Below are positions 12,536-26,600 of a DNA stretch of 64,000 nt, in pieces. How positions within the stretch are numbered: the first letter of the stretch is position 1; every line of letters begins with the position of its first letter. The position numbers and the translations under genes were made by a program. Where the stretch lies: positions 22,501,551 through 22,565,550 of the forward strand of contig OX463778.1 of assembly GCA_949825025.1 (NCBI GenBank). Reading direction: 5' to 3'. The notes beneath the pieces were generated by a model. The model made no database searches, was not told where the DNA came from, and saw only the letters and a list, made by a program, of their open reading frames with translations. This DNA is from Siphlonurus alternatus. Taxonomy: Eukaryota; Arthropoda; Insecta; Ephemeroptera; Siphlonuridae.

Positions 12536-12959
12536 AAAAATATTAATATAAAATTATAACAACGTTTAAAAAAAAACAAAAAAACAAAATTGTTAATTAA
12601 AACGAATGCAATAAATATAAAAGAAGTATATATACAGTCGACTGACCAGAAATGGTGTTCCGAACCCATGCATGCTAAAATTTGGACAGGTTAACTTATT
12701 TGAGCTAGAAATTTGAAATTTGGCATACGTAAAGCCAAGGGTTCCAGATTCTTTTGACATGTACGTGTTAAACAATTTTTAAAATTAATATTTCCTACCG
12801 TTTTAGGGGTTGATTCACGATTTGCATTTCTTCTTTATGGGATTTCCATGTTAAATTAAGTTGATAGAAAAATTTTAGCCGATTTGCACAAAAATTAGTT
12901 TTTAAGGTTTTCAGAGCACGTTGAATTTAATGGTGTAATTTAAAAAGTGGTGAAAACAA

Positions 12960-13100
12960 CCCCTAATGAGATAATGACCCATACTACATGAAAAAATGAT
13001 GCTATCAAAATTTTGATTACGCCACTGAAACCGACTTATTTTGTTATCTCATAAACAACCTTTGAATTTTTTGAATCCGAGCAAGTTAACGATTTAATTT
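12960..13100. other. Central spacer of the giant palindrome
   Basis: Left-arm homology fades near 12955 (after GAGCACGTTGAATTTAATGG) and right-arm homology begins near 13110. The roughly 150 bp between them have no inverted partner that I can see. They hold no gene and would form the loop of a folded single strand. Confidence 0.6.
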
Positions 13101-13444
13101 TTAGGGGTGAGGAAACACCATTAAATACAGCGTGCTCTGAAAACCTTAAAAACTAATTTTGGTGCAAATCGGCTAAAATTTTTCTATCAATTAACTTAAT
13201 TGAACATGGAAATCCCATAAGGAAGAAATGCAAATCGTGAATCAACCCCTAAAACGGTAGGAAATATTAATTTTAAAAATTGTTTAACACGTACATGTCA
13301 AAAGAATCTGGAACCCTTGGCTTTACGTATGCCAATTTTCAAATTTCTAGCTCAAATAAGTTAACCTGCCCAAATTTTAGCATGGGTTCGGAACACCATT
13401 TCTGGCTCAGTCTGTATATATACTTCTTTATCGTATTCGTTTTA

Positions 13445-13475
<31 letters not shown>

Positions 13476-13514
13476 AATGTTGTTATAATTTTTTATTAAT
13501 ATTTTTCTTCATCG

Positions 13515-14060
13515 GTGTTTTTTATTTCGGTTCAATAGCGTTCGTTCAAATCGTATTCGTGATTTTTCCATTCGTTTTAAATGTTCAAATTTAAATAAAT
13601 AACTAAAATAAAATAACTGTCGGTCAAATTGTTTTCGTTCTTTTTTGATTCGTCTTAAATGTTTTCGTTCAAATAACTTTCGGTCAAATTGTTTTCGTTA
13701 TTTTTTTATTCGTCTAAAATGTTTTCGTTCAAATAACTTTTCAGTCAAATTGTTTTCGTGGTTTTTGTATTCGTCTTAAATGTTTTCGTTCAAATAATAT
13801 TCGGTCAAATTGTTTTCGTGATTTTTGAATTCGTATTAAAATAATTTCGTTCTAATTTACTTTCGTCCTTTTTAATTTCGGTCAAATTATTTTCGTACAA
13901 ATTGTTTTCGTGATTTTTGTTCTCGTTATTGTTTTGTTTCGTGTTAATTTAATTTCGTGGTAAATGATTTCGTTTATATTTGTTTTCGATGTAATTGTTT
14001 TCGGGATAAAGTCAGTCGTTAAAAATATGCTTTCGTGATTTTTGTTTTCGTTGTTTTGAC
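13515..14060. repeat. CGAAAA-periodic minisatellite, right arm
   Basis: This is the inverted counterpart of 12085-12535. Units such as TTTTCGTTCAAATAACTTTC and GGTCAAATTGTTTTCGT repeat with a period of about 60 bp, with extra units compared with the left array. No coding potential is seen. Confidence 0.75.
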
Positions 14061-14358
14061 GTGATACCCAAATTTCGATTTTTTTTTTTTTTTTTTTTAA
14101 ATTTGAAAAAATTATTTCCTAATCTTATCAACCTGGGTCAGATGAGTAACCTGTGTAAAATTCATGACAAAACTCGATTTTTTTTTTCTAAAAACATCGG
14201 AATAATTAGTAAAAAAAAAATCGTAATTTCAAAATTTTGAATTTCTCCATAAATTTGAAACCGGTTTTTTATAGAAGGATAAACATTGTTTAAAACCCAT
14301 ATCTTGATTTTTTTCTAACAATGTGCTTTGGTATGAAGTTATACGCTTTTTGTAGTTT

Positions 14359-14897
14359 GACCTCTGACCTTTGACCTTAATAAATTTTGAAGGTCAAAAT
14401 TTTCAATGCAAAAAAGTTTGGCAATCTGACTACAAACTTGAAAAAATTTAAATATAATTCTATGTGTAGCAGAATTTAAGATGCATTTTTTTTATCTCTC
14501 TAGCCCTCTTTATTGATATTTTGAAAATTCCTGAAATTCGTTTTTTTTTGAAATTTCAAAAAATAATGCCCAAACCTCATCAAACTAGGTTAGATGTGTA
14601 ACATAATATATGTGAAAGTCATCGAAAGACCTCTGACCTTTGACCTTAATAAATTTTGAAGGTCAAAATTTTCAATGCAAAAAAGTTTGGCAATCTGACT
14701 ACAAACTTGAAAAAATTTAAATATAATTCTATGTGTAGCAGAATTTAAGATACATTTTTTTTATCTCTCTAGCCCTCTTTATTGATATTTTGAAAATTCC
14801 TGAAATTCGTTTTTTTTTGAAATTTCAAAAAATAATGCCCAAACCTCATCAAAACTAGGTTAGATGTGTAACATAATATATGTGAAAGTCATCGAAA
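14359..14897. repeat. Recent 269-bp tandem duplication in right arm
   Basis: Units 14359-14627 and 14628-14897 both start GACCTCTGACCTTTGACC and end GTCATCGAAA, and differ at only a couple of positions. The left arm has a single copy of this stretch (about 11500-11790), so the duplication happened after the two arms came to exist. Confidence 0.9.
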
Positions 14898-15794
14898 TCT
14901 ATTGACCCAAGCCCATCTCCTTATTGGACTGACCTGATATTAACCCCAGTAGCTTTTGCAAGGAAATACTCGAGAGGTACATCGAGATTATTTTTTATTC
15001 TTACTAATTAAGATACGAGGATTCCAGTCGTGTTATTAAAATTCTCCTAAAGTTTGAATGACATCGAATTTTTTGGCCCGCAAAGTAGGTACCTTAACGA
15101 ATTGTACCCTTTTTCGTTTACTGTGCCATTAGTTAAGAAAAATAAAAAAAATTATTTTTAGGAGTTTTATGGTAAGAAGAGATGTTTAGGAGCTATATAG
15201 AATCAATTTTTTATTTAAAAAAAAAATAGCCTTTATTTGGGCTGCGGAAAGCAAATGCTTCAAAAACGTCATACTTGGCTTACGGGAACCGGTATAACAA
15301 AAAAACTAAAACCCATAGAGAAAATCTGAAAGCAGGATGTTGTAGACACATGGTTATGCATCCATAGAAAAAATCAAATTTAATCTGTGCATAATATTTT
15401 CCGAGTTACTGGAGCCGCCGTTTAATTGCTACATTTGCATTCTGACGCCATTTCGTATTTGCCCATTGTCCCTCAATTTTGAATATTTTTGAAAAATACA
15501 AAATTTATTTTTGTAGGTTCATTATACGAACATGTCCTGAGATTTAATTTTATTAAAATCAAAGAACTTTAATATTTGGTGGTGTAGGTGGCCACTATGA
15601 CGTGAAATGGTATATAATATTCGATGTTGCTTTTAGAAGGTTAGCTATATATATAGTACATTTTTGGAGCTATAAGCTAGTACTCGAAAAATACATGCAA
15701 TGAATTAATTTATAGACGTACCAAATAATCGAAGTAATGAAGTACGTATGTATACGTCATGCAGGCCGTGCAGTTTATTATATATATTTATTAA

Positions 15795-16115
15795 AGTAGA
15801 GTGACGATCGAGCGATTGCATTTTTTTAACATTTTATTTTCTTCCGATAAAAAATTCTTCACCAAAAAAATTCCCAAAGTTGTTGTTTTAAAACCAATTG
15901 GAGGTCTTTTAATTTTTTAACATGTAGTCTTACATGGAACAGAAAACAGCTTTTTCCTCAAAACTTATTAATTAATTGGTCCGAAAAGTTTCTATCTAGC
16001 TATAATATATCATGAATTCTTCAATGCATTTCAAAATATTTTTTTACGGACCATTTTCCTGGAATTTTTTTTTGAATTTTTGTGGGTTTTAATTGCCCAT
16101 AAGGAATATTTCAAT
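15795..16115. mobile_element. Degenerate half of an AGTAGAGTGAGCG-family MITE
   Basis: TTAA (15791-15794) is followed by AGTAGAGTGACGATCGAGCG and then by a diverged left arm of the 8488-9180 family (ATTCCCAAAGTTGTTGTTT, CATGAATTCTTCAATGCATTT). The second arm is lost. The left arm of the giant palindrome has the mirrored end at about 10090-10159, so this insertion predates the palindrome or was copied with it. Confidence 0.65.
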
Positions 16116-17008
16116 GGGAATCTTTGACCTGCCAATTTGGTCGCCATATTTTTACTGGAAGATATTCGTATGTTGAAGATCAGCAGATTTTGACACCATG
16201 GGCATATATTGCGCAAATTTCCCGCTCCAAAATCAGAATTAATACAAGTACTGCGAATTTTTTTAGAGTTTCTCTTTACTTAAACTGAGCTGCATGGGGT
16301 TGCAAATAATATTTTTATAGTGGCAAATGTAAAAGGTTAGTGACAATACGTGATTTTCAATTCGGAAACAGAACTTGTGTAAAGAATTAACAATATATAC
16401 CGCGATCGAAAAATTGCTCCGTATATAGGATCTTTCGTGTACTGCGCGGCCCAATTCTGTTCTTGTAAATAAAGTAATTTCAGGACAAAGGTCGCGATGA
16501 CGTCAAGGTCACAGCTTCCCATTAATATATAATTATATATATTTCACTCAATTCACGTACGCTTTTTTATTTCTTATGCCAGTTTTGCCGGAAAGTTTTT
16601 TTTTTATACCTTCGTCGTCACTTAATTGCACTGTAGCTGCCTTTTAGTTAAATTAATTTAGTATATGATTATATAATGTATGTTATATTATATATTATAA
16701 TATTATATTATATATATTATAATATATATATTTTATTATTTATATACAGAATTAATTATACAGATGCGAATTTTTAATAATATATTTTAATAATTTAATT
16801 ATGATATTATATGCGCGCACACTATATAAATATAATATATTTACAGTTAATAAATATAAAAATTACTGCAGACTCTGCATAATATACCGTTTATTACAAT
16901 CAATTATAATATAATTACACGTACAAGTCAGTGATGGAGTAAAAAATTTGAACAATTAGCTCCGTTTATTGCATTTGTTATATTAGTGACGTCATGAATC
17001 ATATGTTT

Positions 17009-18672
17009 TATTATTATTAGTCTTTTATTAAACACAGAAAGTGTACATATTAACAGCACTAGAAACATACATTATAGAAAAACATTACAATAGAACACAT
17101 AAAACATACATACAAAACATATATAATAGTTACAGAATAATAGAACAATAGAAAATGATAATAAAACAATATAAAATAAAATAACAGATGATACTAACAG
17201 CCTGTTACATCATAATAATAATATATCATATATATAATCACATATATATAAGACAAAATATGACATAGAAAATAGATAGAATAAAAAAAAAAAAGAAAAA
17301 AACTTATTGCTTCATTGCTATTCAAAATCTATAGACTATATGAAATCTCCCCTGGCATAATCGCTAATAGACTTAATTCTAGATTTACAGATATTTAAAT
17401 GATATTGGCTACAATATTCATTACATAATTTACATACACAAGATTGTTCAGCTTTATGATAACCAGAAGATTTACAAATTAGATAGTGGAAGCCGTGAAC
17501 AGCCTGGCGAGTTAAAACATTTCTAACATTGGATCTATCCAATTGGGGCAGACACCAATATTTACATGTCATAGCATCAGTGCTGTAAAACTCAGGATTA
17601 ATATCCTGAGCTTTTTGATTCCTGACAGCTATAAAATTGGAATATTGATCTGTCGTTGGAAGTTTAAACATTTCTTTGATTTCTGTAATAAAATAATTGG
17701 AATCTATCAGTTTATAGGCCAGTCTAGTTTCAGTAAATTTTGACAGACACAGTAATCTTTTAACAAACATGGCTTTTACTGATTCTAATTTATCAAAATC
17801 GGATACAGATAAATGAGGCCATACAATTTCAATACCATAAGTAGCCACAGGGGCGACTTTTAAATTGAATAGTTTGAGCCCTGTTTTGACGGATAGACCA
17901 GACAGCCCTGAGATAGTGTACATAACAGTGATAGCGTTCTTACATCTTTCTGTTATATGTTTAGAAAAAGAAAGCCCTGTCATTTGAAGTATTATGCCAA
18001 GATATTTAAATGAATTTAGAAATTCAATCTTTTGACCGTCACAATAAATTTCATCGTTTTTGCATAACGGTCCGCCTCTTCTAAACTTAACAACCTTGGT
18101 TTTCTCTGTGTTAATTTCTAGACCATTTGTTTTGGCCCAGATGGATAGATTATTTAGCGCTTTTTGTAGCTTGACTTTGCTCTTTGAAATAATAGCAAGA
18201 TCATCTGCATATAAATTTAGTACGACTTGATCATTTTCATTTTCACAGTTTATATCTTTTGTAATCTCAGTTATATCTGCAGTAAAAAGATTGAAAAGAA
18301 GAGAGCTGCTCGGGTCTCCTTGCAAAACTCCGTTAGATTGAATAATATTACTAGAACATGATAAGCGATCTTGAACACATACATAATTGATATTTAGAAT
18401 AACAGCTAAGATATTCAAAATTTCAGAAGGAATTACTTTAAATGACTTCAGCTTTTCAATAAGCAAATTCCTATTGACCGAATCAAAAGCTTTTCTGAAG
18501 TCTACAAAAGCAATATATAAATGACCCTTTGGCTTCTCCAATGCTAGTTTAATTTGATTATATACTGTGGATACAGCTTGTATTGTGGAACGTCCTGGCA
18601 TAAAGCCGTATTGCTCTTTTGGAATAAGATAGTGGGTGGAATCAAAAAGCCTGTTTGCAATTAATATGTTAT
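17009..18672 (-). mobile_element. 5'-truncated LINE inserted in the right arm
   Basis: An intact minus-strand frame ends at 17336 and encodes reverse transcriptase with FVDFRKAFDSV (frame residues 119-129), GVLQGDPSSSLLF and LYADDLAII (YADD at about 218-221). These are followed by a thumb region and a C-terminal CX2C...HX4C knuckle. The frame's formal ATG at 18862 lies outside the LINE: residues 1-23 come from flanking DNA, about 24-63 from the giant element's terminal repeat, and only the rest from the LINE. The LINE's 3' end is a TAA-type tail (CTAATAATAATAAA on the minus strand). The matching spot in the left arm (near 7746) is uninterrupted, so insertion came after the arms formed. Confidence 0.87.
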
Positions 18673-18791
18673 ATACAACCGACGTAGGTTTAATAGAGCT
18701 ACGTTGGGTGACGTCATGGATGTTTTGAACATTGAAAAAGTTCCGGCGTAGATTTAATGCGTCTACGACCGGCGTAGACCCAGACAGTTCC

Positions 18792-18800
18792 GATGGGCTG
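18792..18800. repeat. Right 9-bp target-site duplication of the giant palindrome
   Basis: GATGGGCTG follows the last base (18791) of the element and equals 7625-7633 at all nine positions. Confidence 0.88.
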
Positions 18801-20837
<2,037 letters not shown>

Positions 20838-21039
20838 CTTAAATCAATCAGTTTCAGTTTAAAAAGTTTTTTTTATACAACAAATTTGCATGTGCTAGGC
20901 AACCCTTTCATCTTGTACGTAATGAGGGTTGCATTTTAATATTTTCTAGGAGTACAATGTCCTCAAACATTTAATTCTGCTATAATTTATTCCATGTGGT
21001 TTGTGCACTTATGAGGCTTGAAGTAGGGGGAACTTGCCT

Positions 21040-21170
21040 GTCTGTGTGCTCGCTTGCTCAGTAGGCCTCCGTCTACTCCGCAGGAAAGAGCCTCCCTCTC
21101 CGACTAGTGCGAGCAGCGCGGCTCACTCTCTCTCTCCGCGGTGCGAGCCCTCGAGCCCAAAGCCGCCGTC
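21040..21170 (+). promoter_or_regulatory. GC-rich 5' UTR / promoter-proximal region of the MIF4G gene
   Basis: Base composition changes abruptly here from AT-rich to GC-rich, with CT-rich tracts (CTCTCTCTCCGCGG) and several CpGs, and leads straight into the start codon at 21171. This fits a 5' UTR and proximal promoter. No TATA box is evident and the transcription start cannot be placed. Confidence 0.5.
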
Positions 21171-22025
21171 ATGAGTGCCTCAGCAGCAGCCCTGGGTACG
21201 CCTACCGCCAACAGGAAGGCACTAGCCCTCGACCTTAAACGCAGCACTAAGATGGACTTCACCCGTGAGAGGAGTTTTGTACAGGTATATTTTAAAGTAA
21301 TTGTTTTTACTTAAAATATATAATTATTATAATTATGTTTACCATTGAATAATACATGATGTAAAAATACAATAGTGTATGACTGCAAGCGCAACTATTT
21401 TTGTATCAATTAATAAATTTATAAACTCAAAGTACACCTATAGATATATAAGCGATCATAAAATTGCTCCTGCAAAGTACGTACGTGCAAACAAAGCATA
21501 ATGAGTAATGAGATATTATAATGTGAAAATTTTAGTAGCTTAATCAAAAGAAGGGGTAAAAATATGATACTGTGAATTTTTTCAGATTTTTCTGTGACCT
21601 GGAACTATTTTTTAAAAAATACTGAAAGTCTATTTTATGACGTCACGGGCGGCACTGCCCTATTCTTTTTCTTAAGGAGTGCCGCCCGTGGCGTCATCAA
21701 AATAGACTTTCAATAATTTTTTAAAAATAGTTCCCGGTCTCAGAAAAATCGGAAAAAATTCACAGTACCATATTTTTACCCCTTCTTTCGATTAAGGCAC
21801 TAAAATTTTCACATTCTAATATCTCATTATTATTATTATTATTATTTTTTTTTTTCGTATGTGTATAATATATAATAGAATACGAATGTAAACAATAAAA
21901 TTAAAGCTTTGTTCTAGTGTTGTATCAAGTATTTCGATCTATCAGCTCTATGAGTGTAACTCCAAAATATTTTAATTGTTAATATACTGTATAAGTATAT
22001 TATCCCTTAAAACGTATTATATATA

Positions 22026-22071
<46 letters not shown>

Positions 22072-23576
22072 TGAGTAATTAGAGATCGATATAATATATG
22101 TGCACATTGAAAGTGATAAAATACTTTTAATTTTGAGGTCATTTAATATAGGCATTTAATAAATAATGTTACTTCTAGGCATTTTATTAATAAATTTGAA
22201 ATAACACACATTTTAATATTTTAATGAGTACCATATTATATATTTGACAGCACCTGGTGAAGTGTTAATTAAGTGAGGCTAGCTAGTAGACCATGCATGC
22301 AGAAGCCATCTACATGCGGATATATATATGCTGCAAGGAGAGATGCAATTTATAGGTTTCCCTGCCAGCTGAGAGCATACACACATACATACTATTATGC
22401 TATACAATCACTGAACTATATGTATACAATACATATTTATGTATTCATGTAACGGAAAATTATAATATAGTATACAATCTATACATATTATTTGGTGGTT
22501 ATATCAGCACCCAATATAGCTGAAATTATAATACTAACGTCAAGTTAAATGTTATATTATTTAAAAAAATAATTTTCAAATAATAGACGTTCTTATGATG
22601 GGCTTTTATCATAAAATTTTATTTAATTTTTTAAATTGTTTCAATATTGAAAAGAAAGCCTTTTTGTTCTCTCTTTATACCTTATTTTTGCCTCTCCTTA
22701 CCTACAAAAGATTGAACTAATGAACTATTTTATTATTATATGTTAGTTAAGATCGTATATAAAATACATGTCTGACTGTGTTTTCAATAAAGGAAATGAG
22801 CTCATACGGTACAGCTTACACTTTTCATTAGCATATACTTGACATTGGAACGATGAACACCTTGATGCATAAAAATTAGTCCAACAAATTCCAATGAATT
22901 TACGTCACCTCGTGCATTGTTAATAATTAAAAGATATAAAAAGATATGCACAATTTACAGTATATATGTCTACTTAATTTTATATATAAAATGCTGTATA
23001 TTATTTTGAGTCTAGTTGACACTGTGAATTACTAAAGCGTAAGTGTGGTAATGGATAAAATTGACACACAAAACGGGTAATTGGTTCTATTGCGGTCGGA
23101 AGGTCGTATATCAATGAAGAAGTCTGGATAAGAAGTGTGCAAATATTGCGAGAAGTTTGGTGTATCGTCTTCTATGGGCTCTCTCTCCGACCGTGAATAT
23201 ATATTTGTATTATACAGTGAATAAGGTTACAAGGATTTACATCTAGGTTTAAAGTTACGTATCGCACTGCCCTGCACGAAATCCAAAACTTGAGCTGTAC
23301 TTATTTTATACATATATAAATATACGTATATATATTGTCATTTAATTTACCAAAGTTATAATTTGTTTGAATTTTATAAAAACAAGAAAAAAAGTAATTT
23401 TTGCAAAATTATTTTGTTTGAAGGAGAAATAATTATCAAATTACAAACAAAAATATTTAATATAGAGCATAATATAATATATGCTACATAACATTAACAA
23501 AATATTACTTCGAGTATTTTGCTATATAAAAATGCATTGGCTTTAAAATTGTAAAATAATAATATAATTTGCTTCA

Positions 23577-23617
<41 letters not shown>

Positions 23618-26600
23618 TATACATTAAATTCGTATGCAAGTCTTTCGTTATAATTTCAAATATGTAGTATGTACTCTAATTTTTATCTTAAATTGAATTC
23701 AAATTGAATTAATTATTATTGTTAAGGTGCATTCAGATGGCGGTTTTTATCACGCGGCGCGACGCGAATTAATGCGCATTTGCTGTAACATCCATTGGCG
23801 GCCATATTGGGCGATTAAAAGAAAAAGAGCATCGTAATTAACGCGATTACCTGCGAATTCGCCGCCGCATAGGATTTCGCAGCTTTTAAGTTAAAATCGC
23901 GCCGCGTCGCCGTTGCCGCCATCTGAATCCACCTTTATAGTTTGTTTGTTTCAGACTCGGAGCATAAATTATGATATTTATTCTGCAAAGTACAACAATA
24001 CATCGACTCTGAATATTGATATTGACATATCTGTTCTTCTGTTGGTCAGGGAAATATTCTGAGTCGATGACTGTATATTTTGTTGTGTCATTAAATTAAT
24101 ATAAAATGACAATATAGTTAATTAAAATAAAAAAGTAAACATTGATATCCGTAGAAACTGGTTTGATGATCAATGAGAAATCTTGGGCCACATGGCTACT
24201 TACTTCAACCCGAGGCTCGGCGGTTCTACAATCGTGTGGTGATGCCCGCAAAAGGCGCGCACCGTCGCGGGCGTGCGGTGCTTCTTAATTGATGCAGCTG
24301 AGCCGGCGAGCTCCAAGCAGAAAGAGCGAAACACTGTATGACTGCATGTGAGCGACCATTGAACCGCGACCGTCAAATAATTAACTTGAGTTAAAATTTC
24401 TCAAAATCCTTTAGGTAAAATTCTTTAGAAAATTTCCTTTTTAAAACAAGGACTACACTATTAAATTCATAAGTTTCATAACTATATAATAATATATATT
24501 ATACCTTCTTGAGTATAATTACATAGAGGGGGAAATATAATTTATATAATATATATACCTATTAAATTTCAAATTAAAGTTGGTTCTCAAATAATTTTTG
24601 ATAATTATTTTTTTTTTAATTTGTAAGTTGATATTTAAAAGTCTTAAGGATAATAATAATAAAAAAGAAACTCCGTTAAATAGCGGGGTCAAGAGGAGCT
24701 TGTTGTGTAATAAGGCAGTATGGGAGTGGGGCGGACATTCTTGGCAGCTCGCGCAGTCAGCTGACGAGTGCATGGTCAGTCAGTCCATCGAGCGTCGCAC
24801 TGAGGTCACTGTGACGGTGCAGCAGCAGGGGACGATCATTCTGATGACATAAATTATAATGATTAGATTTACCTGATAGGTGAGTTAATTATACTGCATG
24901 TAATTTGTGTCTTTTCGAAGCCTCCTATAGCTGAATGGAAATTAACGTTTCACTATGCAGTAATTAAAGTTTGTTTCGTTAAAAAAATAAAACAAAAAGA
25001 CAATATAAAGCTCTCACATCGAGTGACAGCGTTTTGTACTTGCATTTATTTTTTTCAAGGCTCACGGTACGTTCTATAATTAAGATTGTGATGTAATGTT
25101 TGCCATAATTTAACTCTGAGTAAACCGAGAAGATGAGAGTGAATGACCGAATGAGATTTGACGTCATGTGTGTTTTTGTGCCGACAGTTCTCGCGACGGG
25201 GCAATAAGAACCACAACGCGGGGGTTGCAGTACAGCAGCACCACGCCGCAGTGGCTGCAGCCGCCGGCCGCGCAGGCAAGCCCTCCCTTGAGATCTACCG
25301 ACCGCCCAGTAAGTGTCTCGGACAGCTGACCAACAAATTTGCACGTGAAAATTTCGCAGGACTTTTAAAAAGCAAACTGACGATTGAAATTTAAGCTTCA
25401 TTAAAATGTTACATTATTATTTTTTTTTTAAATAAAAAGACAATCTTTATAAAAATAAATAAAAAAAAAAATCAAAGTATAATTCGTATGTTGAATTCAT
25501 CTAATTTAGTATAATTTCTGAATGATTAATATACTAAATTACATGATTAATTTTATTATACTAAATTATAGAAATAGTATACTTCTTTAAATCATTTCGA
25601 GGCAATCATAAAGGGTTCAATATATAAATAATAAAATAATAATAAATGATAAATGTCACTTATTTTTTTTTTTTTTTACTTTGGAAAAATGCTATTTTTG
25701 GAAAAATACTTTTCTATAATTTAGTATAATAAAATTAAACTATAGTAAAATTAATCATGTAATTTAGTATATTAATCATTCAGAAATTATACTAAATGAG
25801 ACAAATTCAGCATACGAATTATACTTTATTAATTTGTAATAAGTATAATTCCTTTTTACAAGGGAAGCGCTATATAACTAATCTCTGAATGATAGCCATA
25901 TAGTATACATGTATGCTAAAATTCGCGAGAATTAACTGTTTATTTTTATTTTCACCAAAATCCAGTTTATAGTTATGTTATGACCCTGAAGCATCAGCTG
26001 ACATATAAGGCGCGGCCGCTCGCTGTTCAATCGCGCCTCCTCACGCATTCCTGCAATGCGTATGGAGGCGGGGTGGCGGGCGGATGGAGACTGTGATTTC
26101 CATGTGGGCTTGGGGGCAGGCCTCCGTCTGGGGCCCGCGGTAGAGGCTGGCGGCGGCGGCGCGGAGGCGGTGGGCAACGGTGGCGAGTTCCAGCCGCGAC
26201 TCAACGTGCACGCCAAGGAGTTCACCATGGTCGGGGGGCACCAGGGCAACCACCACCAAGGGCACCTGCGCAGCGCACCCACCAGATCCACGCCCCTGCA
26301 GCAGTCCTTCTCCATCGGCAGTATGCTCCCATCGGTATGTGTGATCTTAATGTTATAATTTGATATATGTGACACATTGACTTGTCGATCAAGCCCTTGA
26401 CCTTTAACAGGTGCTATTGGAGCAATAGTAACGGTAACCCACATCCTTGACACCACAAATCAAAATTTTTATTAAACTATTTAAGTTATAATCACAATAA
26501 AGTTGGTTCACTCTTTAAAATTAATAAATTAAGAGGCACTCAATGCAAAAATAATACTAATCAATTAATTTAATAAGTTATCTCACGTCTTTAAAATTAG

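Larger units (their letters stand above)
7634..18791. mobile_element. 11.2-kb giant long-TIR palindromic transposon
   Basis: The left end GGAACTGTCTGGGTCTACGC is matched, inverted, at the right end (18772-18791), and a perfect 9-bp duplication flanks both ends. Homology between arms continues inward almost to the centre. For example, 7634-7740 pairs with 18673-18791; 7745-8090 pairs with about 16630-17008; and 10160-12955 pairs with about 13110-15790. The block 10440-10730 matches its partner near 15230-15510 with only a 2-bp indel in most of the stretch I compared. Differences between arms are mostly insertions: five small MITEs on the left, and one LINE plus a tandem duplication on the right. 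No transposase frame is visible. The 9-bp target duplication and very long TIRs fit a non-autonomous Mutator-like (MULE) or foldback element; the superfamily is inferred. Confidence 0.85.

Noticed and set aside
12593..13477. Two near-identical short frames on opposite strands (MFNTYMSKESGTLGF...)
   Set aside because: They are the same sequence in the two palindrome arms; length and composition fit chance, and there is no recognised domain.
26056..26119. In-frame ATG before exon 3 of the MIF4G gene
   Set aside because: Phase from exon 2 and an acceptor at 26118-26119 place the exon start at 26120; an internal start remains possible but is unsupported.
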